Positions 1 through 6,244 are shown, counted from the first letter of the stretch. The stretch is DNA of 8,079 nucleotides from Sphingomonas bacterium (GCA_026785965.1 JAJAYY010000183.1:1-8079); one strand, 5' to 3'. Notes: a model not told the origin generated them from the sequence alone. Numbers and translations: made by a program.

Positions 1-809
1 AGGAAGCTGCCGAAGACAGTGACGACCGTCCGGCGCGGCGCGAAGCGGCCGACGGCGCCGACGACGATGGCGCGCGCCGCAAGCGCCGCCGCCGCCGTGG
101 AGGCCGTGGCCGCAATCGCCGCGACGGCGAGCGCGAAGAGGGCGAGCCGGAAGCCGGCGAACGCGACGAGCGCGACGAGCGCGACGACGCTCAGCAGCCT
201 GCAATCGCCGAACGCGACGACAGCGAGCCTCGCGACGACGAAGCCGGCAGCGACAGCGAAGCCGACGAAGACCGTCCGCGCTCGCGTCGTGGCCGCCGCG
301 GCGGCCGTGGCCGTCGTAGCCGCCCCGATGGCGCAAGCGATCAGGTCGTAAACGAGGTCGAGGTCGACAGCTCACCGATGGTCGAAACCCCGGTCGCTAT
401 GGAAGAGCCCGTCGCCGAAGCTGAGGACAAGCCCAAGGCCCGTCGTCGCCCCCGGGCGCGCAAGGCCGACACGGTCGAGGCTCCGGTTGCGGTTGAAGCG
501 CCGGTCGAGGCTCCGGTTGAGGCTGCGGCCCCAGTCGCGGTCCCTGCCGCCGCCAATGACGAAGGCGAAGAGGCCAAACCCAAGCGCCGCTCGCGGGCCA
601 AGAAGCCCGTCGCAGCCGAGACCGATGAGCCCGCCCCAGCGGTTGCCGCCCCGGCCAGGAAAGCCGCACCACCAAGCAAGCAAGCGGTGTCTAACGCTGT
701 GGTCGCCGAGCTCGCCGGGGCCGAGCGCGCGCCGAACAGCAGCGAAGGCGATTATGACGACGATGCTTCGGGGCCGCGCCGCGGCTGGTGGCAGCGGACC
801 TTTGGCTAG
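1..809 (+). CDS. rne: Ribonuclease E, C-terminal scaffold region (5' end outside window)
   Basis: The open frame starts at base 3 and ends at TAG 807-809, giving 268 residues of one low-complexity protein tail. Two Arg/Gly-rich basic blocks (about 75-122 and 273-323, with RRGGRGR-like cores) alternate with Asp/Glu-rich stretches. A Pro/Ala/Val/Glu-rich segment with a further Arg/Lys cluster follows, and the protein ends in GPRRGWWQRTFG (GWW at 783-791). In RNase E the N-terminal half is the catalytic endoribonuclease and the C-terminal half is a disordered scaffold that binds RNA and degradosome partners. The basic blocks fit RNA binding. The GWW ending resembles the short C-terminal peptide of Caulobacter RNase E known to bind PNPase. 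The catalytic S1 and RNase H-like parts are off the left edge, so identification rests on tail character. An RNase G-like or other Arg-rich protein is less likely because of the GWW ending. Confidence 0.82.
   Translation, partial: EAAEDSDDRPARREAADGADDDGARRKRRRRRGGRGRNRRDGEREEGEPEAGERDERDERDDAQQPAIAERDDSEPRDDEAGSDSEADEDRPRSRRGRRGGRGRRSRPDGASDQVVNEVEVDSSPMVETPVAMEEPVAEAEDKPKARRRPRARKADTVEAPVAVEAPVEAPVEAAAPVAVPAAANDEGEEAKPKRRSRAKKPVAAETDEPAPAVAAPARKAAPPSKQAVSNAVVAELAGAERAPNSSEGDYDDDASGPRRGWWQRTFG
162..188 (+). repeat. Three 9-bp tandem units inside the RNase E tail
   Basis: The unit CGCGACGAG occurs at 162-170 and 171-179 and, with one change, at 180-188. In frame it encodes the Arg-Asp-Glu steps of a mixed-charge run. 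The 9-bp period keeps the frame, so copy number could change by slippage without breaking the gene. Confidence 0.8.
472..519 (+). repeat. 18-bp exact direct repeat with 30-bp period inside the RNase E tail
   Basis: CGGTCGAGGCTCCGGTTG occurs at 472-489 and again at 502-519. It encodes the Val-Glu-Ala-Pro-Val pattern in the Pro/Ala/Val/Glu-rich linker. This points to internal duplication of a disordered spacer rather than a folded domain. Confidence 0.8.
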
Positions 810-829
810 GCTTGATCGCTAAGATGACG

Positions 830-860
830 AGGCGGTCCGCCCCCGGGCGGACCGTCTTTC
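830..860 (+). terminator. Probable intrinsic terminator after rne
   Basis: CGGTCCGCCC (833-842) and GGGCGGACCG (845-854) are exact inverted repeats. Outer pairs extend the stem to about 830/857, and TCTTTC follows. The stem is very stable and starts 21 bases after the rne stop. The T-tract is short, as is common in high-GC genomes, so some read-through into the protease gene is possible. Confidence 0.75.
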
Positions 861-891
861 ATCGCCCGTTCAGCCGAAGGATGGGACAGCA

Positions 892-2274
892 TTGCGCATG
901 ACCCCAAGTCCGCGCCGGTTCGGCCGCTATTTCATGCTGGCGCTCGCGCTGGTCTTTGCCGCTGTCCAGCCGGCCGCCGCGCAATCGGTGTTGCGCGACA
1001 GCGAAACCGAATTGCTGTTCCGCGATATGTCGCGGCCGATCATCCAGGCCGCCGGCCTCGACCCGGCAAGCGTCAAGATCGTGCTCATCAACGACAGTGA
1101 GATCAACGCCTTCGTTGCCGCCGGGCAAGTGGTCTATATTCATACCGGGCTGCTTGTTGCGGCCGACAATGCCAACCAATTGCAAGGCGTGATCGCGCAC
1201 GAACTCGGCCACGTCGCGGGCGGCCACGCAATCCGCATTTATGACGGCGCCAACAAGGCAGCCAAAATATCGATCCTCTCGCTCGTCCTGGCCGCGGCCG
1301 CCGCGGTGGTGGGCGCCGGCGATGCCGCGATCGGGGTGCTCGCCGCCGGGCAACAGGCTGCCCAGGGCAGTTTCCTGTCCTTTTCGCGCGCACAGGAATC
1401 GAGCGCCGACCTCGCTGGCGCCACCTATCTCGCCAAATCGGGGATCAGCGGCAAGGGCACGCTCGACTTCTTCAAAAAGCTTGAGAATCAGGAATTCCGC
1501 CTCGCGATCCCGCAGAAGGACAGCTACGATCGCACCCACCCGCTGTCGAGCGAGCGGATCGCCGCACTCACCGATCTCTATCACAAGGATGCGGCGTTCA
1601 CTCGGTCCACGGACCCCGCGATCGAAGCGCGCTTTCAGCGGGTCAAGGCCAAGCTGCTCGGTTATGTTGACCCCAAGCATGCGGTCAACCTCTATCCCGA
1701 AAGCGACCAGAGCGTCGCCGCGCATTACGCGCGGGCCTACGCCTACCACCTTGGTGCTTACCCCGACAAAGCCAATGCCGAGGCCGAGGCTTTGCTGAAG
1801 ACCAAACCCGACGATCCCTTCTTCCTTGAGCTGAAGGGCCAGATATTGCTCGAAGGCGGCCACCCCAAGCAGGCGATTGCGCCGCTTCGCGCGGCAGTCA
1901 AGAACGCCCCCGACCAGCCGATGATCGCGGTGATGCTGGGTCATGCGCTGATCGCGAGCGAGGATCCAAAGAATTTCGCCGAAGCCAAGCAAGTGCTCAA
2001 GAATGCGGTCAATCGCGACAATGACAATCCGTTCGCCTGGTATCAGCTCGGCATTGCTTATGACCGCGAGGGTGACATGCCACGCGCCAGCCTCGCCACC
2101 GCCGAGCGCCAGAACCTTGAAGGCGAGACCAAGCTGGCGCTGGCCGCGGCCAAGTCGGCGATGATGGGATTGACGCCGGGAACGTCGGACTATCTTCGCG
2201 CGCAGGACATTGCCATGGTGTCCGAGACTCAGCTCAAGAAGGACAAGAAGCACAAGCGCGATGACGGCAAGTAA
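892..2274 (+). CDS. Periplasmic M48 metalloprotease with TPR-like C-terminal region (BepA/YfgC type)
   Basis: A probable zinc protease and chaperone for outer-membrane proteins, acting in the periplasm. Residues 1-30 form a signal peptide: a basic start (R2, R8, R9, R12), a hydrophobic core and a PAAA-QS cleavage site. The M48 domain follows, with HELGH at 103-107 and the likely third zinc ligand E169 in QESSAD. THPLSSER at 215-222 matches the region of E. coli BepA that carries its regulatory histidine (here H216). An Ala-rich hydrophobic stretch at about 127-152 lies between the zinc motifs. From about 275 to 425 the sequence is helical and TPR-like (LKGQILLEGGHPKQA, WYQLGIAYDREGD). The tail is Lys-rich. 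Length is 460 residues, close to BepA. TTG 892 is chosen because GAAGGA ends at 881, 10 bases upstream; ATG 898 would be 16 bases away. The gene lies behind the rne terminator and overlaps the downstream oxidoreductase by 14 bases. The family is secure; BepA orthology is inferred. Confidence 0.88.
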   Translation: MRMTPSPRRFGRYFMLALALVFAAVQPAAAQSVLRDSETELLFRDMSRPIIQAAGLDPASVKIVLINDSEINAFVAAGQVVYIHTGLLVAADNANQLQGVIAHELGHVAGGHAIRIYDGANKAAKISILSLVLAAAAAVVGAGDAAIGVLAAGQQAAQGSFLSFSRAQESSADLAGATYLAKSGISGKGTLDFFKKLENQEFRLAIPQKDSYDRTHPLSSERIAALTDLYHKDAAFTRSTDPAIEARFQRVKAKLLGYVDPKHAVNLYPESDQSVAAHYARAYAYHLGAYPDKANAEAEALLKTKPDDPFFLELKGQILLEGGHPKQAIAPLRAAVKNAPDQPMIAVMLGHALIASEDPKNFAEAKQVLKNAVNRDNDNPFAWYQLGIAYDREGDMPRASLATAERQNLEGETKLALAAAKSAMMGLTPGTSDYLRAQDIAMVSETQLKKDKKHKRDDGK

Positions 2275-2977
2275 GGCGAGCGGCTGGGCCGCAGCAATCG
2301 GGGGCGGAATCGTCGGCGCAGCGCTGACCGCGGGTGTGTTCGCGTTCGCCGCGCCTTCGCTGATCGGCGAGCGGGTGGTGCGCGAGGCAATGCTCGCCCA
2401 TCCCGACATCCTGGTCGAGGCATCGGATGCACTCCGCGACCGCCAATATGCCCCGACGCTAGCGGCGCAGCGCAGCGTGATCGAAACCCCGTTTCATTCA
2501 AGCTGGAAGGGCGCCGCCAAGCCCGAGGTCGTGCTAACCTATTATTATGACTATGCGTGCGGATATTGCCGCAAGTCCAACCCCGACATCGATCGTCTCC
2601 TCGCCGAGGATAAGGGCCTGCGCGTAATCTTTCGCGAGCTGCCGATCCTCGGGCCCGCCAGCCTCGCCGCTTCGCGCGTCGCGCTGGCCGCGTCGAAGGC
2701 GGGCAAGTTCGCCGCCTTCCACGACGCACTGACCGCGGCGGGCAATCCGACGCCGCAGAGCATCGCGCTCGCCGCAGCCGCCGCCGGCGTCGCCGCCGCG
2801 CCGCAAGATGCGCCCGACCAGGAAGCCGAATTGAAGCGCAATTTTCAGATTGCCGGCCAGTTGGGCGCGACCGGAACGCCCTTGTTCATCGTTGGCGACC
2901 GGGTGATGAATTCAGCGGTCGGCTACGACTTGCTCAAGGATGCGGTCAAGGACGCGCGGCGCGGGCGCAGCATTTAA
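2261..2977 (+). CDS. DsbA-family thiol:disulfide oxidoreductase with CGYC active site
   Basis: A probable periplasmic protein that makes or reshuffles disulfides. ATG 2261 gives 238 residues. A hydrophobic segment at about 8-32 looks like an uncleaved signal anchor, since no clear signal-peptidase site follows. Residues 35-75 form a helical linker (REAMLAHPDILVEASDAL) like the N-terminal region of ScsC/Com1-type proteins. The thioredoxin fold then shows YYYDYACGYC with catalytic C100 and C103, and the cis-proline loop GATGTP with P207. A helical insertion rich in Ala lies between. CGYC is the motif of the isomerase DsbC, whereas E. coli DsbA has CPHC, so isomerase or reductase activity is as plausible as oxidation. 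The start lies inside the end of the M48 gene (14-base overlap), which suggests translational coupling. A GGA-containing stretch (AAGGA, 2239-2243) is rather far upstream, which fits coupling. The stop overlaps that of rlmE. The family is secure; redox direction is unknown. Confidence 0.88.
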   Translation: MTASKASGWAAAIGGGIVGAALTAGVFAFAAPSLIGERVVREAMLAHPDILVEASDALRDRQYAPTLAAQRSVIETPFHSSWKGAAKPEVVLTYYYDYACGYCRKSNPDIDRLLAEDKGLRVIFRELPILGPASLAASRVALAASKAGKFAAFHDALTAAGNPTPQSIALAAAAAGVAAAPQDAPDQEAELKRNFQIAGQLGATGTPLFIVGDRVMNSAVGYDLLKDAVKDARRGRSI

Positions 2978-3663
2978 TCTTCGGCCGGTTCCGCGACCGC
3001 TTCGCGCCCTTTGAACCCCTGCGCAATGACGTACCATTCGGACGAATCCTTGCGGCTGGACGGGGGCTTGGCGTGCTTCACGGTAGTGAAATGACGCTTG
3101 AGTTCGGCGACCAGCCCGTGATCGGCACCGCCCGCCAGGACCTTGGCGACATAAGCCCCGCCGGGGCGAAGCACCTCGGTCGCGAACAGCATCCCCGCTT
3201 CGACCAGGCCCATCGTCCGCAAATGGTCGGTCTGGGGATGGCCGACGGTGTTGGCGGCCATGTCCGACATCACCAGATCGGGTTCGGCGCCAAGCGCGTC
3301 GCGCAGCGCGGCGGGCGCGGAATCGTCCATGAAGTCCATCTCGAGGATCGCGACCCCGTCGATCGGGTCGGTCGGGAGAAGGTCGATCCCGGCGATCCTC
3401 GCGCCCGGAGCGCGGCGCCGCACGACCTGTGCCCAGCCGCCCGGCGCAATGCCAAGATCGACCACCGCCTTGACGCCTCTGAGCAGGTTAAAGCGCTCGT
3501 CAAGCTCGAGCAATTTATACGCCGCGCGGCTGCGGTAACCCTCGGCCTTGGCCTTGCGCACATAAGGATCGTTGAGCTGCCGCGCGAGCCAGCGGTTCGA
3601 ACTTGCCGTGCGGCCGCGCGCGGTCTTGACCCGGGTCCGCGACCCACCCCCGCCGCGGCTCAC
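2974..3663 (-). CDS. rlmE: 23S rRNA 2'-O-ribose U2552 methyltransferase RlmE (RrmJ/FtsJ)
   Basis: Methylates the 2'-OH of U2552 (E. coli numbering) in the A-loop of 23S rRNA, using S-adenosylmethionine, late in 50S assembly. The 229-residue protein has a basic N-terminus, then NDPYVRKAKAEGYRSRAAYK, the SAM-binding motif VVDLGIAPGGWAQ (67-79), GIDLLP (92-97), DMAANTVGHPQTDH (134-147) and a final SSEWY. The K-D-K-E catalytic tetrad is complete: K50, D134, K174 and E209. It is about 20 residues longer than E. coli RlmE because of both tails. GTG 3663-3661 is taken as start because it overlaps the ppx stop as GTGA, a usual coupled arrangement; frames further upstream run into ppx. The 3' end overlaps the stop of the convergent oxidoreductase gene by 4 bases. 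Confidence 0.93.
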   Translation of the reverse strand: MSRGGGGSRTRVKTARGRTASSNRWLARQLNDPYVRKAKAEGYRSRAAYKLLELDERFNLLRGVKAVVDLGIAPGGWAQVVRRRAPGARIAGIDLLPTDPIDGVAILEMDFMDDSAPAALRDALGAEPDLVMSDMAANTVGHPQTDHLRTMGLVEAGMLFATEVLRPGGAYVAKVLAGGADHGLVAELKRHFTTVKHAKPPSSRKDSSEWYVIAQGFKGREAVAEPAED

Positions 3664-4715
3664 AGCACATATCCGTCGCGCGCCATCAGCGAGCGCAATA
3701 TGCCCTCGCGGATGCCGCGATCGGCGATGCCCAGCCGCTCGGCCGGCCAGATGTCGAGGATCGCTTCCAGGATCGCGCAGCCGGCCACCACCATGTCGGC
3801 GCGCTCGGCGCCGATGCACGGCAGCCCCGATCGCCCGGCGAGGTCCATTTCGGCAATCATGGTCGAGATACGGCGCATGTCGCCGACCGCGACGTGGAGG
3901 CCATCGACCGCCTTGCGATCATAGCTGGGCAGCGCGAGATGGACGCTGGCGAGCGTCGTGACGGTGCCGCTGGTGCCAAGCAAGCGAATATCGACCGCAT
4001 CCTTGGGCAGCATATCGACGAAGCGGTGGAAGCTGCGCCGCGCGCGCTCGCGCATGCGGCCGTAAGCGGCGACGCGGTCGGGCCCTTCGATCGCCTCGCG
4101 GCCTTCGCTCTCGGTCAGCGAAACCACCCCCCACGGCGCCGACCACCAGGCGATGATACGCGGCGCTTCCTCGCCGTGATCGACCAGCACCAACTCGGTC
4201 GAGCCGCCGCCAATATCGAAGATCAGCGCCGGGCCGCCGCCGGGCTCGAGCAATTTGTGGCAGCCGAGTACCGCCAGCCGGGCTTCCTCCTTGGGCGGAA
4301 TGATCTCCAACACGACTCCGGTCTCGCGCCGCACGCGGTCGGCAAAGTCGCCGCCATTGGTGGCACGGCGGCACGCTTCGGTCGCGACCGACCGCGCGAG
4401 GGTGACGTTGCGGCGGCGCAATTTGTCGGCGCAAATTGCCAGCGCCGCGACTGCGCGGTCCATCGACGCGTCGCTCAGCCGACCGGTCACGCCGAGCCCT
4501 TCGCCGAGCCGGACAATGCGCGAGAAAGCGTCGACCACGGTGAATCCGCCCTCGCTCGGGCGAGCAATCAGCAAGCGGCAATTGTTGGTACCTAGGTCAA
4601 GCGCGCCGTAGGGGTGGCGCGGCCAGCTGCCCCGCACTGGCGCTGTCGCTGTCGCTGCGGCCGTTCGGGGGCCAACAGCGGCCGCCGGCGGCGAAGTGGC
4701 GACCCGTTGCGCCAT
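3660..4715 (-). CDS. Ppx/GppA family phosphatase (exopolyphosphatase or pppGpp phosphatase)
   Basis: Hydrolyses polyphosphate or pppGpp in the cytoplasm. The protein has 351 residues with the ASKHA fold: phosphate-1 motif GALDLGTNNCRLLI (37-50), the EEARLAVLG segment (143-151), phosphate-2 motif FDIGGGSTELVL (166-177), GTSGTVTTLA (247-256), ERADMVVAG (304-312) and DRGIREGIL (332-340). It lacks the extra C-terminal domains of the roughly 500-residue E. coli Ppx and GppA, so it is the short form common in alphaproteobacteria. The first 36 residues are Ala/Pro/Thr-rich and seem disordered. ATG 4715 has an AAGGG sequence only two bases upstream; a later GTG start at residue 27 has no better site. 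The gene is first in a unit with rlmE (GTGA overlap). Substrate preference cannot be read from the sequence, so no symbol is given. Confidence 0.9.
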   Translation of the reverse strand: MAQRVATSPPAAAVGPRTAAATATAPVRGSWPRHPYGALDLGTNNCRLLIARPSEGGFTVVDAFSRIVRLGEGLGVTGRLSDASMDRAVAALAICADKLRRRNVTLARSVATEACRRATNGGDFADRVRRETGVVLEIIPPKEEARLAVLGCHKLLEPGGGPALIFDIGGGSTELVLVDHGEEAPRIIAWWSAPWGVVSLTESEGREAIEGPDRVAAYGRMRERARRSFHRFVDMLPKDAVDIRLLGTSGTVTTLASVHLALPSYDRKAVDGLHVAVGDMRRISTMIAEMDLAGRSGLPCIGAERADMVVAGCAILEAILDIWPAERLGIADRGIREGILRSLMARDGYVL

Positions 4716-4742
4716 GACCCTTCACGCCCATTCTATCCTGCA

Positions 4743-4763
4743 TCGCGAAGAATGCCTTCGCGA
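4743..4763 (-). promoter_or_regulatory. Leader hairpin upstream of ppx/gppA
   Basis: TCGCGAAG (4743-4750) and CTTCGCGA (4756-4763) are exact inverted repeats with a 5-base loop. The hairpin lies 27 bases upstream of the ppx start and downstream of the proposed promoter, so it would be in the 5' leader of the ppx-rlmE transcript. No T-tract follows on the minus strand, so it is not an obvious terminator. Its function is unknown. Confidence 0.6.
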
Positions 4764-4776
4764 CTGACTTGGCCGC

Positions 4777-4806
4777 AGTGTAGGCGCAAGCGGCGGCGGA
4801 GCGCAA
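4777..4806 (-). promoter_or_regulatory. Candidate promoter for ppx-rlmE
   Basis: Read on the minus strand, TTGCGC (4806-4801) and TACACT (4782-4777) are separated by 18 bases. Transcription would start near 4770, leaving a leader of about 55 bases that includes the hairpin. The hexamers are only partial matches to the sigma-70 consensus. Confidence 0.4.
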
Positions 4807-4834
4807 CCAAGCGCCGCGCACGGCGTGGCCAACG

Positions 4835-4863
4835 TTGACACTAAGGCGCCATCTTCCTATCGA
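4835..4863 (+). promoter_or_regulatory. Promoter for tRNA-Gln
   Basis: A perfect TTGACA (4835-4840) is followed, after 17 bases, by a weak -10 box TATCGA (4858-4863). The predicted start near 4870 is just ahead of the mature tRNA 5' end at 4876. The consensus -35, exact spacing and position make this convincing despite the poor -10. Confidence 0.7.
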
Positions 4864-4875
4864 CGCGCCCGGCGC

Positions 4876-4949
4876 TGCCCGATCGTCTAATGGTAAGACT
4901 ACGGACTCTGAATCCGTCAATCGAGGTTCGAATCCTCGTCGGGCATCCA
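4876..4949 (+). tRNA. tRNA-Gln, anticodon CTG
   Basis: Full cloverleaf of 74 bases including an encoded CCA. The acceptor stem is TGCCCGA (4876-4882) with TCGGGCA (4939-4945). The D arm is GTC/GAC (4885-4887, 4897-4899). The anticodon arm is ACGGA/TCCGT with loop CTCTGAA and anticodon CTG at 4908-4910, which reads CAG. The T arm is CGAGG/CCTCG with loop TTCGAAT. All stems pair fully. The discriminator base is T (4946) and CCA is 4947-4949. The U1-A72 pair is usual for bacterial tRNA-Gln. A second, TTG-reading tRNA-Gln is expected elsewhere in the genome. Confidence 0.96.
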
Positions 4950-4970
4950 GCCTTCGTCGGGGATTCAGCC
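4936..4970. repeat. Imperfect tandem duplication of the tRNA-Gln 3' end
   Basis: The 17 bases 4936-4952 (end of T arm, acceptor strand, CCA and three more bases) recur at 4954-4970 with 15 of 17 identities and a period of 18. The second copy contains the stop codon (4965-4967) and last codon of the opposing response regulator gene. It may be an old slippage duplication or an attachment-site remnant. Confidence 0.7.
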
Positions 4971-5471
4971 CTGCGTGCCCGCGATCCAATGCTCGAGCCG
5001 GGTCTTGAGCGAGCGCTTCGATGGGATGAAGCCGGGCTGGTCCCCGTCATCTTCGACGTCGGGCTGATCGTAGAGCGTGAGGTTGACCGGCATCTTCTGG
5101 CGCAGCGATTCACGCCCGCGCATCATGTCTTCGGCGGCGGCCAGGCTGCGGTGGACGTCTTCGGCCGTGAACGGCTTCATCAGGCAGCCCAGGGCGAGGT
5201 CGGGCATCGGGAAATCGGGCGCCTTGCCGGAGATGAAAAAGCACGGAATCTCGAAATCGCTCATCCGCACCGCAACCGAAAATCCGGTCGATCCGCGCGC
5301 CAGATGGAGGTCGACCAGCGCCAGTTCGGGCCGATGTTCCTCGGCCGCGGCGACCGCACTGTCGAGATCATCGGCGGTGGCGACGACGCGGTAGCGCGGA
5401 TTGTCCTCAACCAGATATTTCAAGGTCGTCGCCAACTGGCGATCATCCTCGACGATCAGGATCTTGAGCAC
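4965..5471 (-). CDS. Single-domain response regulator (CheY-like receiver)
   Basis: A phosphorylation-controlled signalling protein of 168 residues. The receiver domain fills about residues 1-118: acidic pocket E8, D9, D10 in LIVEDD; phospho-acceptor D54 in LVDLHL; S81 in FISG at the Thr/Ser switch position; K99 in MKPF. The roughly 50-residue tail (about 119-168) is charged, with Asp-rich and Lys/Arg-rich parts, and shows no recognisable DNA-binding or enzymatic domain. GTG 5471 is chosen because it begins directly before the first beta strand (VLKILIVEDD) and has GGAG 8 bases upstream (5483-5480). An ATG at 5540 would add 23 residues that do not look like the family. No histidine kinase is nearby, so this is an orphan regulator. 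The cell-wall hydrolase lies 130 bases upstream on the same strand, but the spacing and a candidate promoter suggest separate transcription. Confidence 0.9.
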   Translation of the reverse strand: MLKILIVEDDRQLATTLKYLVEDNPRYRVVATADDLDSAVAAAEEHRPELALVDLHLARGSTGFSVAVRMSDFEIPCFFISGKAPDFPMPDLALGCLMKPFTAEDVHRSLAAAEDMMRGRESLRQKMPVNLTLYDQPDVEDDGDQPGFIPSKRSLKTRLEHWIAGTQG

Positions 5472-5497
5472 CGGCGTCTCTCCCCCCGCGGGAAAAA

Positions 5498-5512
5498 TTC
5501 CAACAACTGGAA
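5498..5512. promoter_or_regulatory. Short palindrome upstream of the response regulator
   Basis: TTCCA and TGGAA flank a 5-base centre, 27-41 bases upstream of the GTG start and within the likely leader. It could be a small operator or RNA hairpin, but such arms are short enough to arise by chance. Confidence 0.3.
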
Positions 5513-5554
5513 GGACATGCTGCGCCACACGGGGCGCCATGCGAATCCCCCGCC

Positions 5555-5583
5555 ATGATAGTTAACGCCCAAGCGAGGGGTAA
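5555..5583 (-). promoter_or_regulatory. Candidate promoter for the response regulator
   Basis: On the minus strand TTACCC (5583-5578) and TATCAT (5560-5555) are 17 bases apart. The -10 matches the consensus at five of six positions, the -35 at only three. Transcription would start near 5548, giving a leader of about 77 bases. It lies between the hydrolase stop and the regulator start. Confidence 0.42.
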
Positions 5584-5601
5584 CGGAGACGAAGCGAGTG
5601 T

Positions 5602-6213
5602 TCAGGCGCGATAGAAGATGTGGGCACCGATCTTTTCGACCCGGGCGAGGCGTCGGCCCCAGCTCGGTGCGACATAATCGGCGTGATACCACAGCACGTC
5701 CGACGGCAGCACTTCGGCCATCTTGCCCGCTGCGATGCGCGCGATCGCCTGCGCCTTGCGCCACGCCAGGCAACCGGTGTCGATCCGCGGGAAGCGGCCG
5801 GCGCGAACGAAACTGAACTGCGCTTTCTGCTTGACCACGCCGCACCAACTGGTTGGATAACGCCCCGAATCGGCGCGGTTGATGACCACCTGGGCGACCG
5901 CAAGTTGGCCCTCCAGGGACTCGCCCATGCTTTCGAAATAGACGGCGGTGGCAAGGCATTTCGCTTGCTCATCGAGCGATGGGCCTGAGGCCTGCGCATC
6001 GACCAGCGCGGCGAGCGGTAAGGCTGCGGGCTTGGGCGGCAACGTGAAAATCTTGGCTGGGAAGATCGGCTGGGTCAGTGGGGTCGAGATTGCCGACTGC
6101 ACCACTGGCAGCGTCGCCTGGACCTGCGCCAATGCGGAACTGCTGTCGCCAAGACCGAGGAGCATGGCAATCGCCATCACCGGCATCGCGCCGGCGCGTA
6201 AAAACTTGTTCAA
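5602..6213 (-). CDS. Exported cell-wall hydrolase, SleB-like (Hydrolase_2 family)
   Basis: A probable periplasmic peptidoglycan hydrolase of the family that includes the spore cortex enzyme SleB, which acts as a lytic transglycosylase in Bacillus. Residues 1-30 form a signal peptide (K3 and R6, hydrophobic core, SALA-Q cleavage). A Pro/Ala-rich linker runs to about 80. The catalytic domain is about 84-203, with CLATAVYFESMGE (probable catalytic E94), GQLAVAQVVINRADSGRYP, WCGVV, QFSF, WYHADYV and the C-terminal VEKIGAHIFYR. Cysteines at 86, 124 and 148 could allow one disulfide. The start is TTG 6213: an in-frame stop lies at 6264-6262, no ATG or GTG occurs between, and later ATG codons (from residue 10) would remove the basic n-region. 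The upstream ribosome site is weak, which suggests low expression. The role in this non-sporulating lineage is presumably wall turnover. Family call is firm; substrate is inferred. Confidence 0.87.
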   Translation of the reverse strand: MNKFLRAGAMPVMAIAMLLGLGDSSSALAQVQATLPVVQSAISTPLTQPIFPAKIFTLPPKPAALPLAALVDAQASGPSLDEQAKCLATAVYFESMGESLEGQLAVAQVVINRADSGRYPTSWCGVVKQKAQFSFVRAGRFPRIDTGCLAWRKAQAIARIAAGKMAEVLPSDVLWYHADYVAPSWGRRLARVEKIGAHIFYRA

Positions 6214-6244
6214 ATCAAACTCAAATATGTGCGGGCGGCCGTCC

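Noticed and set aside
162..188. Three 9-bp units considered as a CRISPR-like or iteron array
   Set aside because: The units are contiguous, in frame, without spacers, and encode part of a mixed-charge protein tail.
19..351. Ala/Thr-rich open frame on the plus strand
   Set aside because: It is a frame-shifted reading of the RNase E tail. The frame from base 3 continues through this stretch into the GWW ending without a stop.
341..683. Several minus-strand frames opposite the RNase E tail
   Set aside because: Low-complexity Ala/Gly/Ser or Arg readings with no domain, caused by the repetitive GC-rich sense codons.
859..2409. A 516-codon open frame on the minus strand covering the whole M48 protease gene
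   Set aside because: It is antisense to a gene with signal peptide, HELGH and TPR-like features. Its protein looks like a codon-biased mirror of the sense frame, with no recognisable domain, as expected in GC-rich DNA.
3073..3924. A 283-codon plus-strand frame opposite rlmE and ppx
   Set aside because: Both minus-strand genes have complete catalytic motifs and a coupled overlap; the antisense frame crosses the gene junction and shows no family features.
4936..5471. Considered that an integrated island begins at the tRNA-Gln
   Set aside because: No integrase or phage gene follows, and the neighbouring genes have ordinary chromosomal character; only the short 3' duplication remains as a hint.
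4890..5558. A 222-codon plus-strand frame starting inside the tRNA
   Set aside because: It overlaps the tRNA-Gln gene and lies antisense to the response regulator; no domain is visible.
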